Notes under the pieces: model-generated
The model's database searches: none
What the model was told of the DNA's origin: nothing
What the model saw: only the letters and a program-made list of their open reading frames with translations
Assembly: GCA_021805985.1 (NCBI GenBank)
Contig: JAJZDN010000039.1
Coordinates: 1 to 37,929 of the forward strand
Origin: Planctomycetota bacterium
GTDB lineage: Bacteria > Planctomycetota > Phycisphaerae > WQYP01
Length of the DNA stretch: 37,929 bases
Direction: 5' to 3'
Position numbers and translations under genes: made by a program
Shown: positions 26,237-33,216 of the stretch, in pieces
Layout of the letters: the number at the start of each line of letters is the position of its first letter
Position numbering within the stretch: the stretch's first letter is position 1

Positions 26237-27286
26237 TTATTTGGAGGCCATCATCGTAGCGAGTTTTTCTTTATAGGCAGCCAGATTCCCGGCATCCACG
26301 ATATGTACACCTGTGTCCACGTTGGCACCGGTGGGCACGGCTTTCATGCCGTTGGCGCAGATGTTTCGCAGATACTTGCACGAAAGATACCCTTCCATGA
26401 AGGGATTCTGAACCACTGTGGCATTAATCAAACCGGTTTTAATATCCTGAAGGGTATCGGGGTCCTGATCAAAGGCGATGACTTTGATTTTGCCTTTATC
26501 ACCGGCGGCCTTTACGGCGGCTGCGGCCAAAGCACCGTTATAGGAATACAGGCCGCACATGAGGCTCAAATGCGGGAAGGCACTGATGACATTCTCAGCG
26601 TTGGACCGGGCGCGGGCATAGTCCTGGTTGTCCTCTTTTTTGGCAACGATGGTGATTTTATGCCCTTTGATAGCATGTTCAATTCCCTGCAGCCGCCGCG
26701 ACGCGTTGCGCGCGGCAAGGTTGCCGACAAAAATCGCCACCTGCCCGCCCTTGGGCAGCAGTTTGACAATTTCCTTACCCATTAACAGCCCGGCGTTGTA
26801 ATTCATTGTGCCGATGTACATCAACCGGCTGGATTTCGGGGCATCGGAATCGACGCAGATCAAATTCAAGGATCGCGCTGCAGAATCCAGCGTGCGAATC
26901 TGGTCATTAGGGGCAATCACGCTGATGGCAATGCCGTTATAGCCTTCGGTTACCAGATCTTCAATAATTTGATTCTGTTCGGCGACTGTCCCCTTGGCCG
27001 GTTCCCGAAACGTTACCTGAATGCCGGTTTTCTTTTCAAAGGCTCGCACTCCTGCGTGAGCAAAATTCCAATAATTTGCCACATTATTGCTGACAAAAGC
27101 CAGTTTAATCGGTGTGCCTTTGGCGTATACATGCACGGGCTTGGCGGCGGCTGCCTGCGCAGATGTGGGCGCATTGGCCGGTGTGCCGGATTGGTTGGCG
27201 CTGTTGCCCCCCTTTCCGCATCCGGAGAGTCCCAAGGTCAGGGTCAGGGCCGTTACGATCAACGTTAATTTGGGAAACCGCCGCAT
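26237..27286 (-). CDS. Periplasmic sugar-binding lipoprotein (RbsB type)
   Basis: A 349-residue substrate-binding protein, first gene of the importer operon. The signal MRRFPKLTLIVTALTLTLG ends in the lipobox LSGC, so Cys23 should be lipid-modified. A Ser/Ala/Pro-rich linker of about 30 residues leads to the binding fold: IKLAFVSNNVANYWNFAHAG, ITIVAKKEDNQDYARARSNAENV and KVIAFDQDPDTLQDIKTGLINATVVQNPF are typical of the Peripla_BP_4 family. AGGAGT lies eight bases before the ATG. A sigma70-like promoter lies about 190 bp upstream. Known relatives bind ribose, xylose, galactose or autoinducer-2; which applies here is not decidable, and no sugar kinase or isomerase is adjacent. Confidence 0.92.
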   Translation of the reverse strand: MRRFPKLTLIVTALTLTLGLSGCGKGGNSANQSGTPANAPTSAQAAAAKPVHVYAKGTPIKLAFVSNNVANYWNFAHAGVRAFEKKTGIQVTFREPAKGTVAEQNQIIEDLVTEGYNGIAISVIAPNDQIRTLDSAARSLNLICVDSDAPKSSRLMYIGTMNYNAGLLMGKEIVKLLPKGGQVAIFVGNLAARNASRRLQGIEHAIKGHKITIVAKKEDNQDYARARSNAENVISAFPHLSLMCGLYSYNGALAAAAVKAAGDKGKIKVIAFDQDPDTLQDIKTGLINATVVQNPFMEGYLSCKYLRNICANGMKAVPTGANVDTGVHIVDAGNLAAYKEKLATMMASK

Positions 27287-27300
27287 AGGTAATACTCCTG

Positions 27301-27313
27301 AATGTAAAACATT
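27301..27313. promoter_or_regulatory. Small palindrome just upstream of the binding-protein gene
   Basis: AATGT, AAA, ACATT form a 13-base dyad that ends a few bases before the AGGAGT ribosome binding site in the minus-strand leader. It could be an operator or have no role. Confidence 0.25.
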
Positions 27314-27473
27314 TCGGGATTATTGCATCAGAACACGATATTCCGCACGCCTGCTTTTTTCGCGCCGGGACGACTGCTTAAATTACCTGAAATCCCATCC
27401 ATGCCGACGTTCCACCCGCCCGCTGGTGCGACACTTCCGCCTGACCACAGGCTCAAGCGTTATCGAGCTTTGA

Positions 27474-27502
27474 ATCGTAATTTGGTGGCGAACTTGTGTC
27501 AA
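27474..27502 (-). promoter_or_regulatory. Sigma70-like promoter of the sugar ABC operon
   Basis: On the minus strand, TTGACA (27497-27502) and TACGAT (27474-27479) are separated by exactly 17 bases. Transcription would begin near 27467, leaving a leader of about 180 bases before the ATG at 27286. The inverted repeat GCTC-N10-GAGC at 27451-27468 overlaps the predicted start and could be an operator. The remainder of 27287-27631 holds no gene. Confidence 0.6.
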
Positions 27503-27631
27503 ACCGGAATAAATATGAAAGTAAGGACAATATGAAACATTTGACCCGATAAATTGAATACGGTACTGTTTAAGCCGGTTAAGAGAGAACTGAAGGTTTG
27601 TGCGTAGCATTTTACGGATCTTCAGACATTG

Positions 27632-27718
27632 GGAGGCGTGGCAGAGCGGTTTAACGCGCCGGTTTTGAAAACCGGTGTGGGCGCAAGTCCACCGGGGGTT
27701 CGAATCCCTCCGCCTCCG
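27632..27718 (+). tRNA. tRNA-Ser (anticodon UGA)
   Basis: An 87-base cloverleaf. Acceptor arms GGAGGCG and CGCCTCC pair fully, with discriminator G at 27718. The anticodon stem CCGGT/ACCGG encloses TTTGAAA with anticodon TGA at 27666-27668. The long variable arm (TGTGGGCGCAAGTCCACC) is diagnostic for a class II tRNA. The T-arm reads GGGGG-TTCGAAT-CCCTC. The 3' CCA is not encoded. Five T residues follow at once and may act in termination. Confidence 0.97.
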
Positions 27719-27732
27719 TTTTTAATCTACCA

Positions 27733-27791
27733 GCCCGCAGGCCGCACAGCGGGCGGTCTACCTTCGGCAGGCGGATGTCCAGCTTGCCTGC
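27733..27791. repeat. Two hairpins between the tRNA and the SMR gene
   Basis: GCCCGC (27733-27738) pairs with GCGGGC (27749-27754). GCAGGC (27767-27772) pairs with GCCTGC (27786-27791). They lie downstream of both the tRNA and the convergent SMR gene. The sequence looks like a dispersed palindromic element and may also help end transcription from either side. Confidence 0.5.
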
Positions 27792-27808
27792 GCAGTAGCG
27801 ACGTTCAT

Positions 27809-28132
27809 TTATGATGGCCCTGTGAGCTTTAAACCAATCACACCCAGAAGAATCAGAATAATAAAACCCATACGTAACGCAGTGACGGGTTCCTTGAATA
27901 ACATAATTCCCAATAATACAGTCCCCACTGTTCCGATACCCACCCATACTGCGTAAGCCGTCCCCACCGGAATGGCTTTTACCGCCACCGCCAACAGCGC
28001 CATGCTCCCGATCATCCCAATGAGTGTGACGGTCGCGGGGACAAGTTCGGTAAGGCCATGGGAATACTTTAATCCAATAGCCCAGATAACTTCAAATATC
28101 CCGGCGACAATTAGAGCTATCCACGCGATCAT
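27809..28132 (-). CDS. sugE: SMR-family guanidinium exporter-like protein (SugE/Gdx type)
   Basis: A 107-residue, four-helix small multidrug-resistance protein. It matches the SugE/Gdx subgroup closely: AGIFEVIWAIGLKYSHG carries the membrane glutamate (Glu14) needed for proton-coupled export, and the segment KAIPVGTAYAVWVGIGTVGT is the GTAYAVW signature of this subgroup. The end MGFIILILLGVIGLKL is also typical. Characterised Gdx members export guanidinium with proton antiport and act as dual-topology dimers. GGAGA lies seven bases before the ATG. It follows the MsbA-like gene by 134 bp on the same strand. I looked for guanidine riboswitch motifs in that spacer and saw none. Confidence 0.92.
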   Translation of the reverse strand: MIAWIALIVAGIFEVIWAIGLKYSHGLTELVPATVTLIGMIGSMALLAVAVKAIPVGTAYAVWVGIGTVGTVLLGIMLFKEPVTALRMGFIILILLGVIGLKLTGPS

Positions 28133-28266
28133 AAAAATTCTCCGAATTTTGGCCCCCGGCCATGACCTGCGATCTGCTTTCCTGCGTTAAAAATTACCTG
28201 CAAGCCTCGCCTTGAAACATGATGATAAGGCCCGCAGCATGAGGCCACAACCTGTAACTCCTCGGT

Positions 28267-30096
28267 CTAAACCTGCAAGGCATGAAGACGCGCGAAGGCG
28301 GAGTCGCCTTGAGCTAACAGATCCGCGTAAGCTCCCACTTCCGCCAGACGGCCATGATCCATAACCACCACGCGATGCGCATCGCGAATGGTGGACAACC
28401 GATGCGCAACGATAAAAGTAGTGCGGCCTTTTACCAACCGTGAAATCGCCTGTTGAACCAACTGCTCCGATGCCAAATCCAACGCGCTTGTCGCTTCATC
28501 GAGAAGAATAATATGCGGATCACGCAGCATTGCCCGCGCAATGGCTATTCGTTGCCGCTGGCCGCCGGAAAGCTTGCCTCCTCGATTGCCCAGCGGCGTA
28601 TCAATACCCTTGGGCATTTCGCGAATAAACTCTGTGCAATTCGCCATTTCCAGAACACTATTTAATTGCTCTTGCGTGACATGCTCCAGCCCGTAAGCAA
28701 TGTTTTCCCGCACCGTGCCGCTGAAAAGTACCACCTGCTGTGGGACCACCGCCAGAAAACGACGCAGGGTTTGCAGGTTGATAGCCTCCATGTCAATGCC
28801 GTCCACCAGAATTCTTCCCGATGTCGGCCTGCGGAACCCGATGATCAAGTTCATCAACGTCGATTTACCCGAGCCAGATTGCCCGACCACCGCGATGGTC
28901 TCTCCCCCGGCCACATCCAGCGAAAAATTTTCCACGGCCTGCCTCTTGGTACCGGGGTATTGATAGCAGACATTCTGAAATTCAATGTGTCCGCGCACCG
29001 AAGAAACCGTTAATTTACCGTCATTGCGTTCAATATCCGGAGATTCCAGCACCTCACCAATAGACCGTATGGATTCAATGCCGATGGCCAACTGGGGAAT
29101 CGTGGCCACCATGGATTGCACCGACCCAACCACCATGGAAAAAAAGCCCTGATACATCACCACATCACCCACGGTTATCCATCCGTGGTAACATTGCCAG
29201 ACATTAAATACCAGGCACAACATCTGAAAAAACTGGAATGTCGCCCATCCGGATGAGCCAAATAGATTGCTGGTGGTATCAAGTTCCTGCCCCACGTGCC
29301 GGATGCGCACCAGCCGCCGATTCACCCGATCCACCTCCGATTGTTCAACCGCATGGGCGCGTGCCACGGGAATCATTTCAATCATTTCTGAAACTTCGCC
29401 GGACATTTTTTCCAGCTCTATGCGGAAAGCCTCATTGCGTTGGCGCATCACCCTGCTGAACAGTCGCGTTAAGCCCACCGCTGCCGGAACGGTAACAAGA
29501 AAAAAAAGAAGTGTCGTCGGGCTTTGCGTGATAGTCACAACAAACGCCGCCCCCAGAACCAGTGCTCCCGAAAGCAAGGTATCAATTAGTAGACTGGAAA
29601 GTTGCTGCACCGCCTCCACGTCACGTAACACTTTGCTTTGCAGCCGCCCCGCCAGCATGTTGTCGTGAAAGCTCATGGACAACTGCTGCAACCGCACCAC
29701 CAGCGCGGATCGCAGCACCAGTTGCACCTGCCGCACCACCGATGACAGCAGCTTGGCATACAGCGTGTGCATGGGAATATTTTGGGCAATCAGCACAAAC
29801 ATGATCGCCGCATTGATGATCATGAACCGAATCAGCGGCCCGCTTGCATACGCGTGGCCGCCATGGCGGTGGAAGTCTATTCGGGTAATGGCAGTAATGA
29901 TGTTGCCCGTGACAATGGGCAACGCCCAGACCGGCGATTGTTTGATGGCAAAGGTGACAATAACCAGAAGCATACGGGGGCGGTAATTCTGAAACAGACT
30001 CCAAAGCGTGCCCAGCGGAGTTTTATCGCGATAAGCCGAATCCAGCGCGGCATGAATCTGCTGTTCCGTCGATCTGGTGCTGCCTTGCGTACTCAC
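28267..30096 (-). CDS. ABC exporter, fused membrane and ATPase domains (MsbA-like)
   Basis: A 609-residue half-transporter that should work as a homodimer. The membrane domain covers about residues 35-320, with the characteristic DNMLAGRLQSKVLRDVEAVQQL coupling region. The ATPase domain follows: Walker A GQSGSGKST near residue 403, Q-loop VVPQQVVLFSGTVRENIAYG, signature LSGGQRQRIAIARA near residue 507, Walker B IILLDEATSALD and the switch histidine in IVAHRLSTI. Relatives export lipids, drugs or peptides; the cargo is not decidable. The start is a GTG at 30096 with no strong ribosome binding site; no better-supported start is seen before the first helix. It may be cotranscribed with the SMR gene 134 bp downstream. 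Confidence 0.9.
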   Translation of the reverse strand: MSTQGSTRSTEQQIHAALDSAYRDKTPLGTLWSLFQNYRPRMLLVIVTFAIKQSPVWALPIVTGNIITAITRIDFHRHGGHAYASGPLIRFMIINAAIMFVLIAQNIPMHTLYAKLLSSVVRQVQLVLRSALVVRLQQLSMSFHDNMLAGRLQSKVLRDVEAVQQLSSLLIDTLLSGALVLGAAFVVTITQSPTTLLFFLVTVPAAVGLTRLFSRVMRQRNEAFRIELEKMSGEVSEMIEMIPVARAHAVEQSEVDRVNRRLVRIRHVGQELDTTSNLFGSSGWATFQFFQMLCLVFNVWQCYHGWITVGDVVMYQGFFSMVVGSVQSMVATIPQLAIGIESIRSIGEVLESPDIERNDGKLTVSSVRGHIEFQNVCYQYPGTKRQAVENFSLDVAGGETIAVVGQSGSGKSTLMNLIIGFRRPTSGRILVDGIDMEAINLQTLRRFLAVVPQQVVLFSGTVRENIAYGLEHVTQEQLNSVLEMANCTEFIREMPKGIDTPLGNRGGKLSGGQRQRIAIARAMLRDPHIILLDEATSALDLASEQLVQQAISRLVKGRTTFIVAHRLSTIRDAHRVVVMDHGRLAEVGAYADLLAQGDSAFARLHALQV

Positions 30097-30508
30097 GAGT
30101 TCTGCGCCGCCCTATTCTGCCTGCTTACCAACACCACGCGAGGAGCTACCGCCCCGCCCCTGCCTGATCCCGATTATCCCACAGTCCGGCGGATTTGTCA
30201 GTGCGGCGGTAAATCATGGCCCGCCGGCGGCGTATGGGAGTCTAACCCTTGAGCCGGATGCGCCAATTGCGCCCGTCCGGTTCAATAAGCGGAAAATAGA
30301 AAGCGCTGACCGGAAGGCCCGGTCAAACAAACGGGCCGACAAACCGCCATGCCCAACCTGAACGACCGCGCCGCGTCCCGACGCTACCGGACCTTAGGCG
30401 TGTTAATATTCACGATAAGCGATGATCCAACAGCTGGCCAAGGGTCGGATGATATTGAATTATGGTAATATGTGAAACTGTTTTGGGGCTTTACGCATAG
30501 GCAATTAT

Positions 30509-30536
30509 TTGCAACGAATGTGGCCGAGCGTATAAT
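30509..30536 (+). promoter_or_regulatory. Orphan sigma70-like promoter
   Basis: TTGCAA (30509-30514), a 16-base spacer and a perfect TATAAT (30531-30536). No credible coding sequence follows; it might drive a small RNA or be a chance match. Confidence 0.3.
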
Positions 30537-30640
30537 CGGTGCCGAATTACGTTGAAGGGAACGCACGCTTGGTTGCAACGGACGAAATGCTTTCGGAATC
30601 CATACTTCCCGGCCAGCGCTGCCGCCGACGGCACCGGACC

Positions 30641-30657
30641 GCAGACATCTTGTCTGC
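30641..30657. repeat. Perfect palindromic hairpin element
   Basis: GCAGACA and TGTCTGC flank TCT. Such short perfect stems surrounded by GGACC and CCAACGCC resemble dispersed palindromic repeats found in planctomycete genomes. Confidence 0.55.
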
Positions 30658-30761
30658 CCAACGCCGGCGCAGTGCCTTCGCTTCCTCTGTTGCCTCTGTG
30701 ATGCCACTCACTGATCAAAGATTAATGATCACGGATCAGAACTTTGGAGTCTCCGATGATT

Positions 30762-30858
30762 TGTTCCTTGATCAATATTCCGCGATCCTTGACCCAAGCG
30801 TTGCGCCGTCGTGCCGTCGCGGCGGCGAGAAGCGGTTTCTGTTCCTTGATCAGTATTC
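30762..30858. repeat. Pair of 19-base direct repeats, 78 bp apart
   Basis: TGTTCCTTGATCAATATTC (30762-30780) recurs at 30840-30858 with one A-to-G change. Both lie in non-coding DNA near the GATCA cluster. Confidence 0.75.
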
Positions 30859-30995
30859 ATTGACGATTGAAGATGCCACCGCCCCCAAAGGCCTATACGA
30901 AGGCGACAGTTCGTTTCAAAATTATTCTAACTCCCAACTCTAAAAGGGAAAGTCGGAGGGCGGTCGGTGGGCTTGGGCGTCCTTGCCGCACCGGT

Positions 30996-31247
30996 TTAAA
31001 CGCCGGCGGTCATGGCCCGGACGGCCGGACGGTCGGCACGGGTCGGGGCACGCAGCAGGCTGGCCGGGACGGTTACAACACCGACGGTCTGGCCGGTCAT
31101 GTCGAAGAATTCGACGCTGTAACCGTCCTCCATGCCGGGAGATCTATGATGGTCCACCACGGTGCCGACATCGCCGGCGCGGAGGTCCTGGTCCGGAAAA
31201 TCGTCCGTGAGAATCACATCGGTAAATGGTTCATAGTACATGGTCAT
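30996..31247 (-). CDS. DUF4926 domain protein
   Basis: An 83-residue protein matching the small DUF4926 fold: DVILTDDFPDQDLRAGDVGTVV, then YSVEFFDMTGQTVGVVTVPASLL. This is an SH3-like beta-barrel family often found next to DUF6883 genes, in arrangements that look like toxin-antitoxin or immunity pairs. Here its ATG at 31247 overlaps the stop of the DUF6883 gene as TGATG, so translation is coupled. An in-frame GTG at 31250 is less likely. The C-terminus is Arg/Ala-rich. The role is unknown; its partner gene looks damaged, so this one may be a leftover antidote-like protein or may act alone. Confidence 0.75.
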   Translation of the reverse strand: MTMYYEPFTDVILTDDFPDQDLRAGDVGTVVDHHRSPGMEDGYSVEFFDMTGQTVGVVTVPASLLRAPTRADRPAVRAMTAGV

Positions 31248-31687
31248 CACCTAGGATACATGGTAATCAATCGGGGTATGTCAATTCCAGTGTCAATCTG
31301 CCAAACACTCAGGAAAACGGTCTTCCTGCCGTTGGGCGTGGTCAGCGGCGCAACAATCTCGTAGCGCCGTCCATAAGGATTATCGGCCACGGTGGCGAAG
31401 TCGCGGATCAGGTGCTGGCTTCTCAAATGGGCTTCCAGCACCTCCCACGCATCAACCCGGTAGCCGCACGCCAGAAGCAGCCGTGCCTTTGGACCGCCGC
31501 TCGTCCTATGATATGGAATTATGGTAATAGGCCGCGGCTGCGCCGAGAGCGGAGAACAGTTGAAAGGTGAGTAGGAAAGCGAATTGGGCTGTGGCCCAAT
31601 AGAGCAGAGCGAATTCGGCTGGGACCAAAGAGCGGCTATCGCCGCAATCAAGCACTGCTCCACGGTAATAACGGCCGTATGAGACAA
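31247..31687 (-). pseudogene. DUF6883 domain gene, 5' end apparently lost
   Basis: The open frame codes for 146 residues. Only residues about 60-146 look like the DUF6883 domain: SGGPKARLLLACGYRVDAWEVLEAHL, then NPYGRRYEIVAPLTTPNGRKTVFLSVWQIDTG and PRLITMYP. The preceding 55 residues are low-quality sequence (SQPNSLCSIGPQPNSLSYSP) translated from short repeats, including TTGGGC-TGTG-GCCCAA, and from the dispersed 20-mer at 31510-31529. The only start codon is a TTG at 31687 without a ribosome binding site, two bases from the toxin stop. I conclude that the native N-terminus was replaced by repeat DNA. Intact relatives are paired with DUF4926, as here. Production as a fusion remains possible. 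Confidence 0.55.
31510..31529. repeat. Dispersed 20-mer at the DUF6883 break
   Basis: GATATGGAATTATGGTAATA differs from 30451-30470 by one base. It lies exactly where the conserved DUF6883 sequence ends. Confidence 0.6.
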
Positions 31688-31689
31688 AG

Positions 31690-32178
31690 TTATCGCAAAC
31701 GGAAGGCCAGATGGCGTGCCAGGGAAGTTTGGAGGATTTTCTCGCTTACGTGGAATTTCGCTTCACGGAGTTGGTTGTGGACAGCCCGAAGGTCGGTGAT
31801 CAAGCCTTGGTTGGCGGCGCGTTGGAGGATGCCGACGGTCCCGATGACGGCGACGCCAACGGCCATCGCCTCGGTGCGGGCTTTCTCTTCATCCAGCAGG
31901 AGGGCGTCGGCATGAATCTCCTGGGCCAGGCTGATGGCATCACGTTCCCCGCGATGACGTCGGAGGGTGGGATCCGTCGGCATCGAAGGCGAGCGTATGG
32001 TGATCCAACCTGGCGGCTGTGCCATCCAATCTCGGACAATCGGAGGCGTGGCGGGGTGGGTTAATTCTTGGGCGACGGCAGTAGGGATAACCACTGAGTT
32101 AAACAAAACGGGCAGCACATCGATCTGACCGATGCGGATCAGGACATTGACGGGACTGGAATCAGAAACGACCAGCAT
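31690..32178 (-). CDS. PIN-domain toxin, DUF3368 family
   Basis: A 162-residue probable ribonuclease toxin of the PIN fold. The N-terminal motif LVVSDSSPVNVLIRIGQIDVLPVLF carries the first acidic residue, VVIPTAVAQEL the second, and RGERDAISLAQEIHADALLLDEEKAR the later acidic cluster, in the spacing of DUF3368 proteins. The ATG at 32178 overlaps the antitoxin stop as TGATG and begins the conserved domain; an upstream in-frame start at 32277 would lie inside the antitoxin gene and is rejected. PIN toxins of this type cut RNA and are neutralised by a UPF0175 partner. The gene ends two bases before the damaged DUF6883 frame. Confidence 0.88.
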   Translation of the reverse strand: MLVVSDSSPVNVLIRIGQIDVLPVLFNSVVIPTAVAQELTHPATPPIVRDWMAQPPGWITIRSPSMPTDPTLRRHRGERDAISLAQEIHADALLLDEEKARTEAMAVGVAVIGTVGILQRAANQGLITDLRAVHNQLREAKFHVSEKILQTSLARHLAFRLR

Positions 32179-32453
32179 CAGGTTCGCACCGGTCCGAGAA
32201 TGCGATCCAGAGTCCGCTGATCGGCCTCCAAGTCTTCGGGAGAATAGTTTTGGCAGGTGCCGTGTTCGGCTAACCATTCTTCGGCTTGAAATCGGGTCGG
32301 GAATCCGAGGATCACGGCGATATCACCGGTGCTCAGCCTGCCTGCTTGATAATTGACGATCAGGAACTGATCACGGGCATGTTTCTCCAGCGCCGGGTCC
32401 TGATGACGCAGATCGTCTTCAATCTCGGCGGGAAGCTGTATTGTGATAGCCAT
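32178..32453 (-). CDS. UPF0175-family antitoxin
   Basis: A 91-residue protein with the UPF0175 pattern: IQLPAEIEDDLRHQDPALEKHARDQFLIVNYQAGRLSTGDIAVILGFPTRFQAEEWLAEHG. The middle is a helix-turn-helix-like segment (STGDIAVILGFPTRFQAEEWL) and the C-terminus (YSPEDLEADQRTLDRILG) should wrap the toxin. It is the standard partner of DUF3368 PIN toxins and is encoded first, as expected for an antitoxin. Its start is 115 bp from the divergent smpB start, so its promoter lies in that spacer; it probably represses itself. Confidence 0.88.
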   Translation of the reverse strand: MAITIQLPAEIEDDLRHQDPALEKHARDQFLIVNYQAGRLSTGDIAVILGFPTRFQAEEWLAEHGTCQNYSPEDLEADQRTLDRILGPVRT

Positions 32454-32527
32454 AAAACACCTGCATATATTTTACCACATTGCTCGGGGCCAAGCTATTC
32501 TGCAATACAGGCGGCGGTGGAAGTGTG

Positions 32528-32556
32528 GCGACAAGCGGTTGGACTGGTGCTATACT
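32528..32556 (+). promoter_or_regulatory. Extended -10 promoter of smpB
   Basis: GCGACA (32528-32533), 17 bases, then TATACT (32551-32556) preceded by TGC, an extended -10. The predicted start near 32563 is only about six bases before the smpB ATG, so the mRNA would be nearly leaderless. This agrees with the lack of a ribosome binding site. Confidence 0.45.
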
Positions 32557-32568
32557 GCTATCAGTTTT

Positions 32569-33066
32569 ATGGCGAAATCAGCAAGTAATAAAAAAACAGC
32601 GGTCGCGGAGGGGAAGGTGCATGCGCCGCGGATTGAGAATCGGCGGGCGCATTTTGATTATGCTGTGCTGGAAAAGGTGGAGGCTGGCATTGCACTGGTG
32701 GGCAGTGAGGTAAAAAGTGTGCGGCAGGGGAAGGTGCAGTTGGCGGGTGCCTTTGCCATTATCCGTAATGGACGGGTATTTCTGATGGGCTGCCACATCG
32801 ACACGTATGAACAGGCCAATCAGTTTAATCATGATCCGACACGCCAACGGCAACTTTTGCTGCACCGGCGGGAAATACGGCGATTGCAACAGCAATTGGC
32901 CAAGCAGCCGGGGTGCACGTTAATTCCGCTGGACCTGTTTTTCAAACGCGGGTACGCCAAGATTTCTCTGGCGCTGGCCAAGGGCAAAGCGAAATACGAC
33001 AAGCGGCAGGATATTAAGAAACGCGATGCCCAGAGGGATATGCAGCGGGCGGTGCGGCGGAGGTGA
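32569..33066 (+). CDS. smpB: SsrA-binding protein SmpB
   Basis: A 165-residue protein that binds tmRNA and brings it to stalled ribosomes for trans-translation. The core is unmistakable: NRRAHFDYAVLEKVEAGIALVGSEVKSVRQGKVQL, then GCHIDTYEQANQFNHDPTRQRQLLLHRREI, LIPLDLFFKRGYAKISLALAKGKAKYDKRQ, and the basic tail RDAQRDMQRAVRRR that enters the mRNA channel. The ATG at 32569 fits the family's start (a short Lys/Ser/Ala-rich leader); the frame is open further upstream to 32443 but that part is not SmpB-like. No Shine-Dalgarno sequence is present. The tmRNA gene itself is not seen in this window. Confidence 0.96.
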   Translation: MAKSASNKKTAVAEGKVHAPRIENRRAHFDYAVLEKVEAGIALVGSEVKSVRQGKVQLAGAFAIIRNGRVFLMGCHIDTYEQANQFNHDPTRQRQLLLHRREIRRLQQQLAKQPGCTLIPLDLFFKRGYAKISLALAKGKAKYDKRQDIKKRDAQRDMQRAVRRR

Positions 33067-33216
33067 GTGGGCGTAAGGGGGAGGATGTGAGAACCTGGGA
33101 GTTAGGAGTTAGAATGCTTGGGAAGCGCTGGCGCTGCTGAGCGCGAGACTGGTTGCACTTGCTGCAACTACTGTCCAATACTTCAAGTACTGCGTTTACT
33201 GCATATTTGATTTGAG

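Larger units (their letters stand above)
30097..30995. other. 899-bp gene-free patch rich in dispersed repeats
   Basis: No reading frame here looks like a protein; the longest ones translate repeats. Visible elements are the hairpin GCAGACA-TCT-TGTCTGC (30641-30657), GATCA-rich sequence (30709-30740), a 19-base direct repeat with one mismatch (30762-30780 and 30840-30858), and GATATTGAATTATGGTAATA (30451-30470), which recurs with one change at 31510-31529. A sigma70-like pair TTGCAA/TATAAT with a 16-base spacer occurs at 30509-30536 on the plus strand but leads to no gene. Confidence 0.6.

Noticed and set aside
27651-27947. Minus-strand open frame across the tRNA and SMR 3' region
   Set aside because: It runs through the tRNA gene and palindromic DNA; not a gene.
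28133-28266. Possible guanidine riboswitch before the SugE/Gdx-like gene
   Set aside because: None of the guanidine-I, -II or -III core motifs (for example paired ACGR loops) could be seen on the minus strand.
30539-30943. Plus-strand open frame of 134 residues after a TATAAT-type promoter
   Set aside because: Its sequence is a translation of the GCAGACA hairpin and GATCA repeats (RTADILSAQRR, FLDQYS twice); no codon or domain sign of a gene.
33067-33216. Repeated GGAGTTAGGAGTTAG-like sequence near 33106, partly echoed in reverse near 30930
   Set aside because: The match is short and of low complexity; insufficient to call an element.
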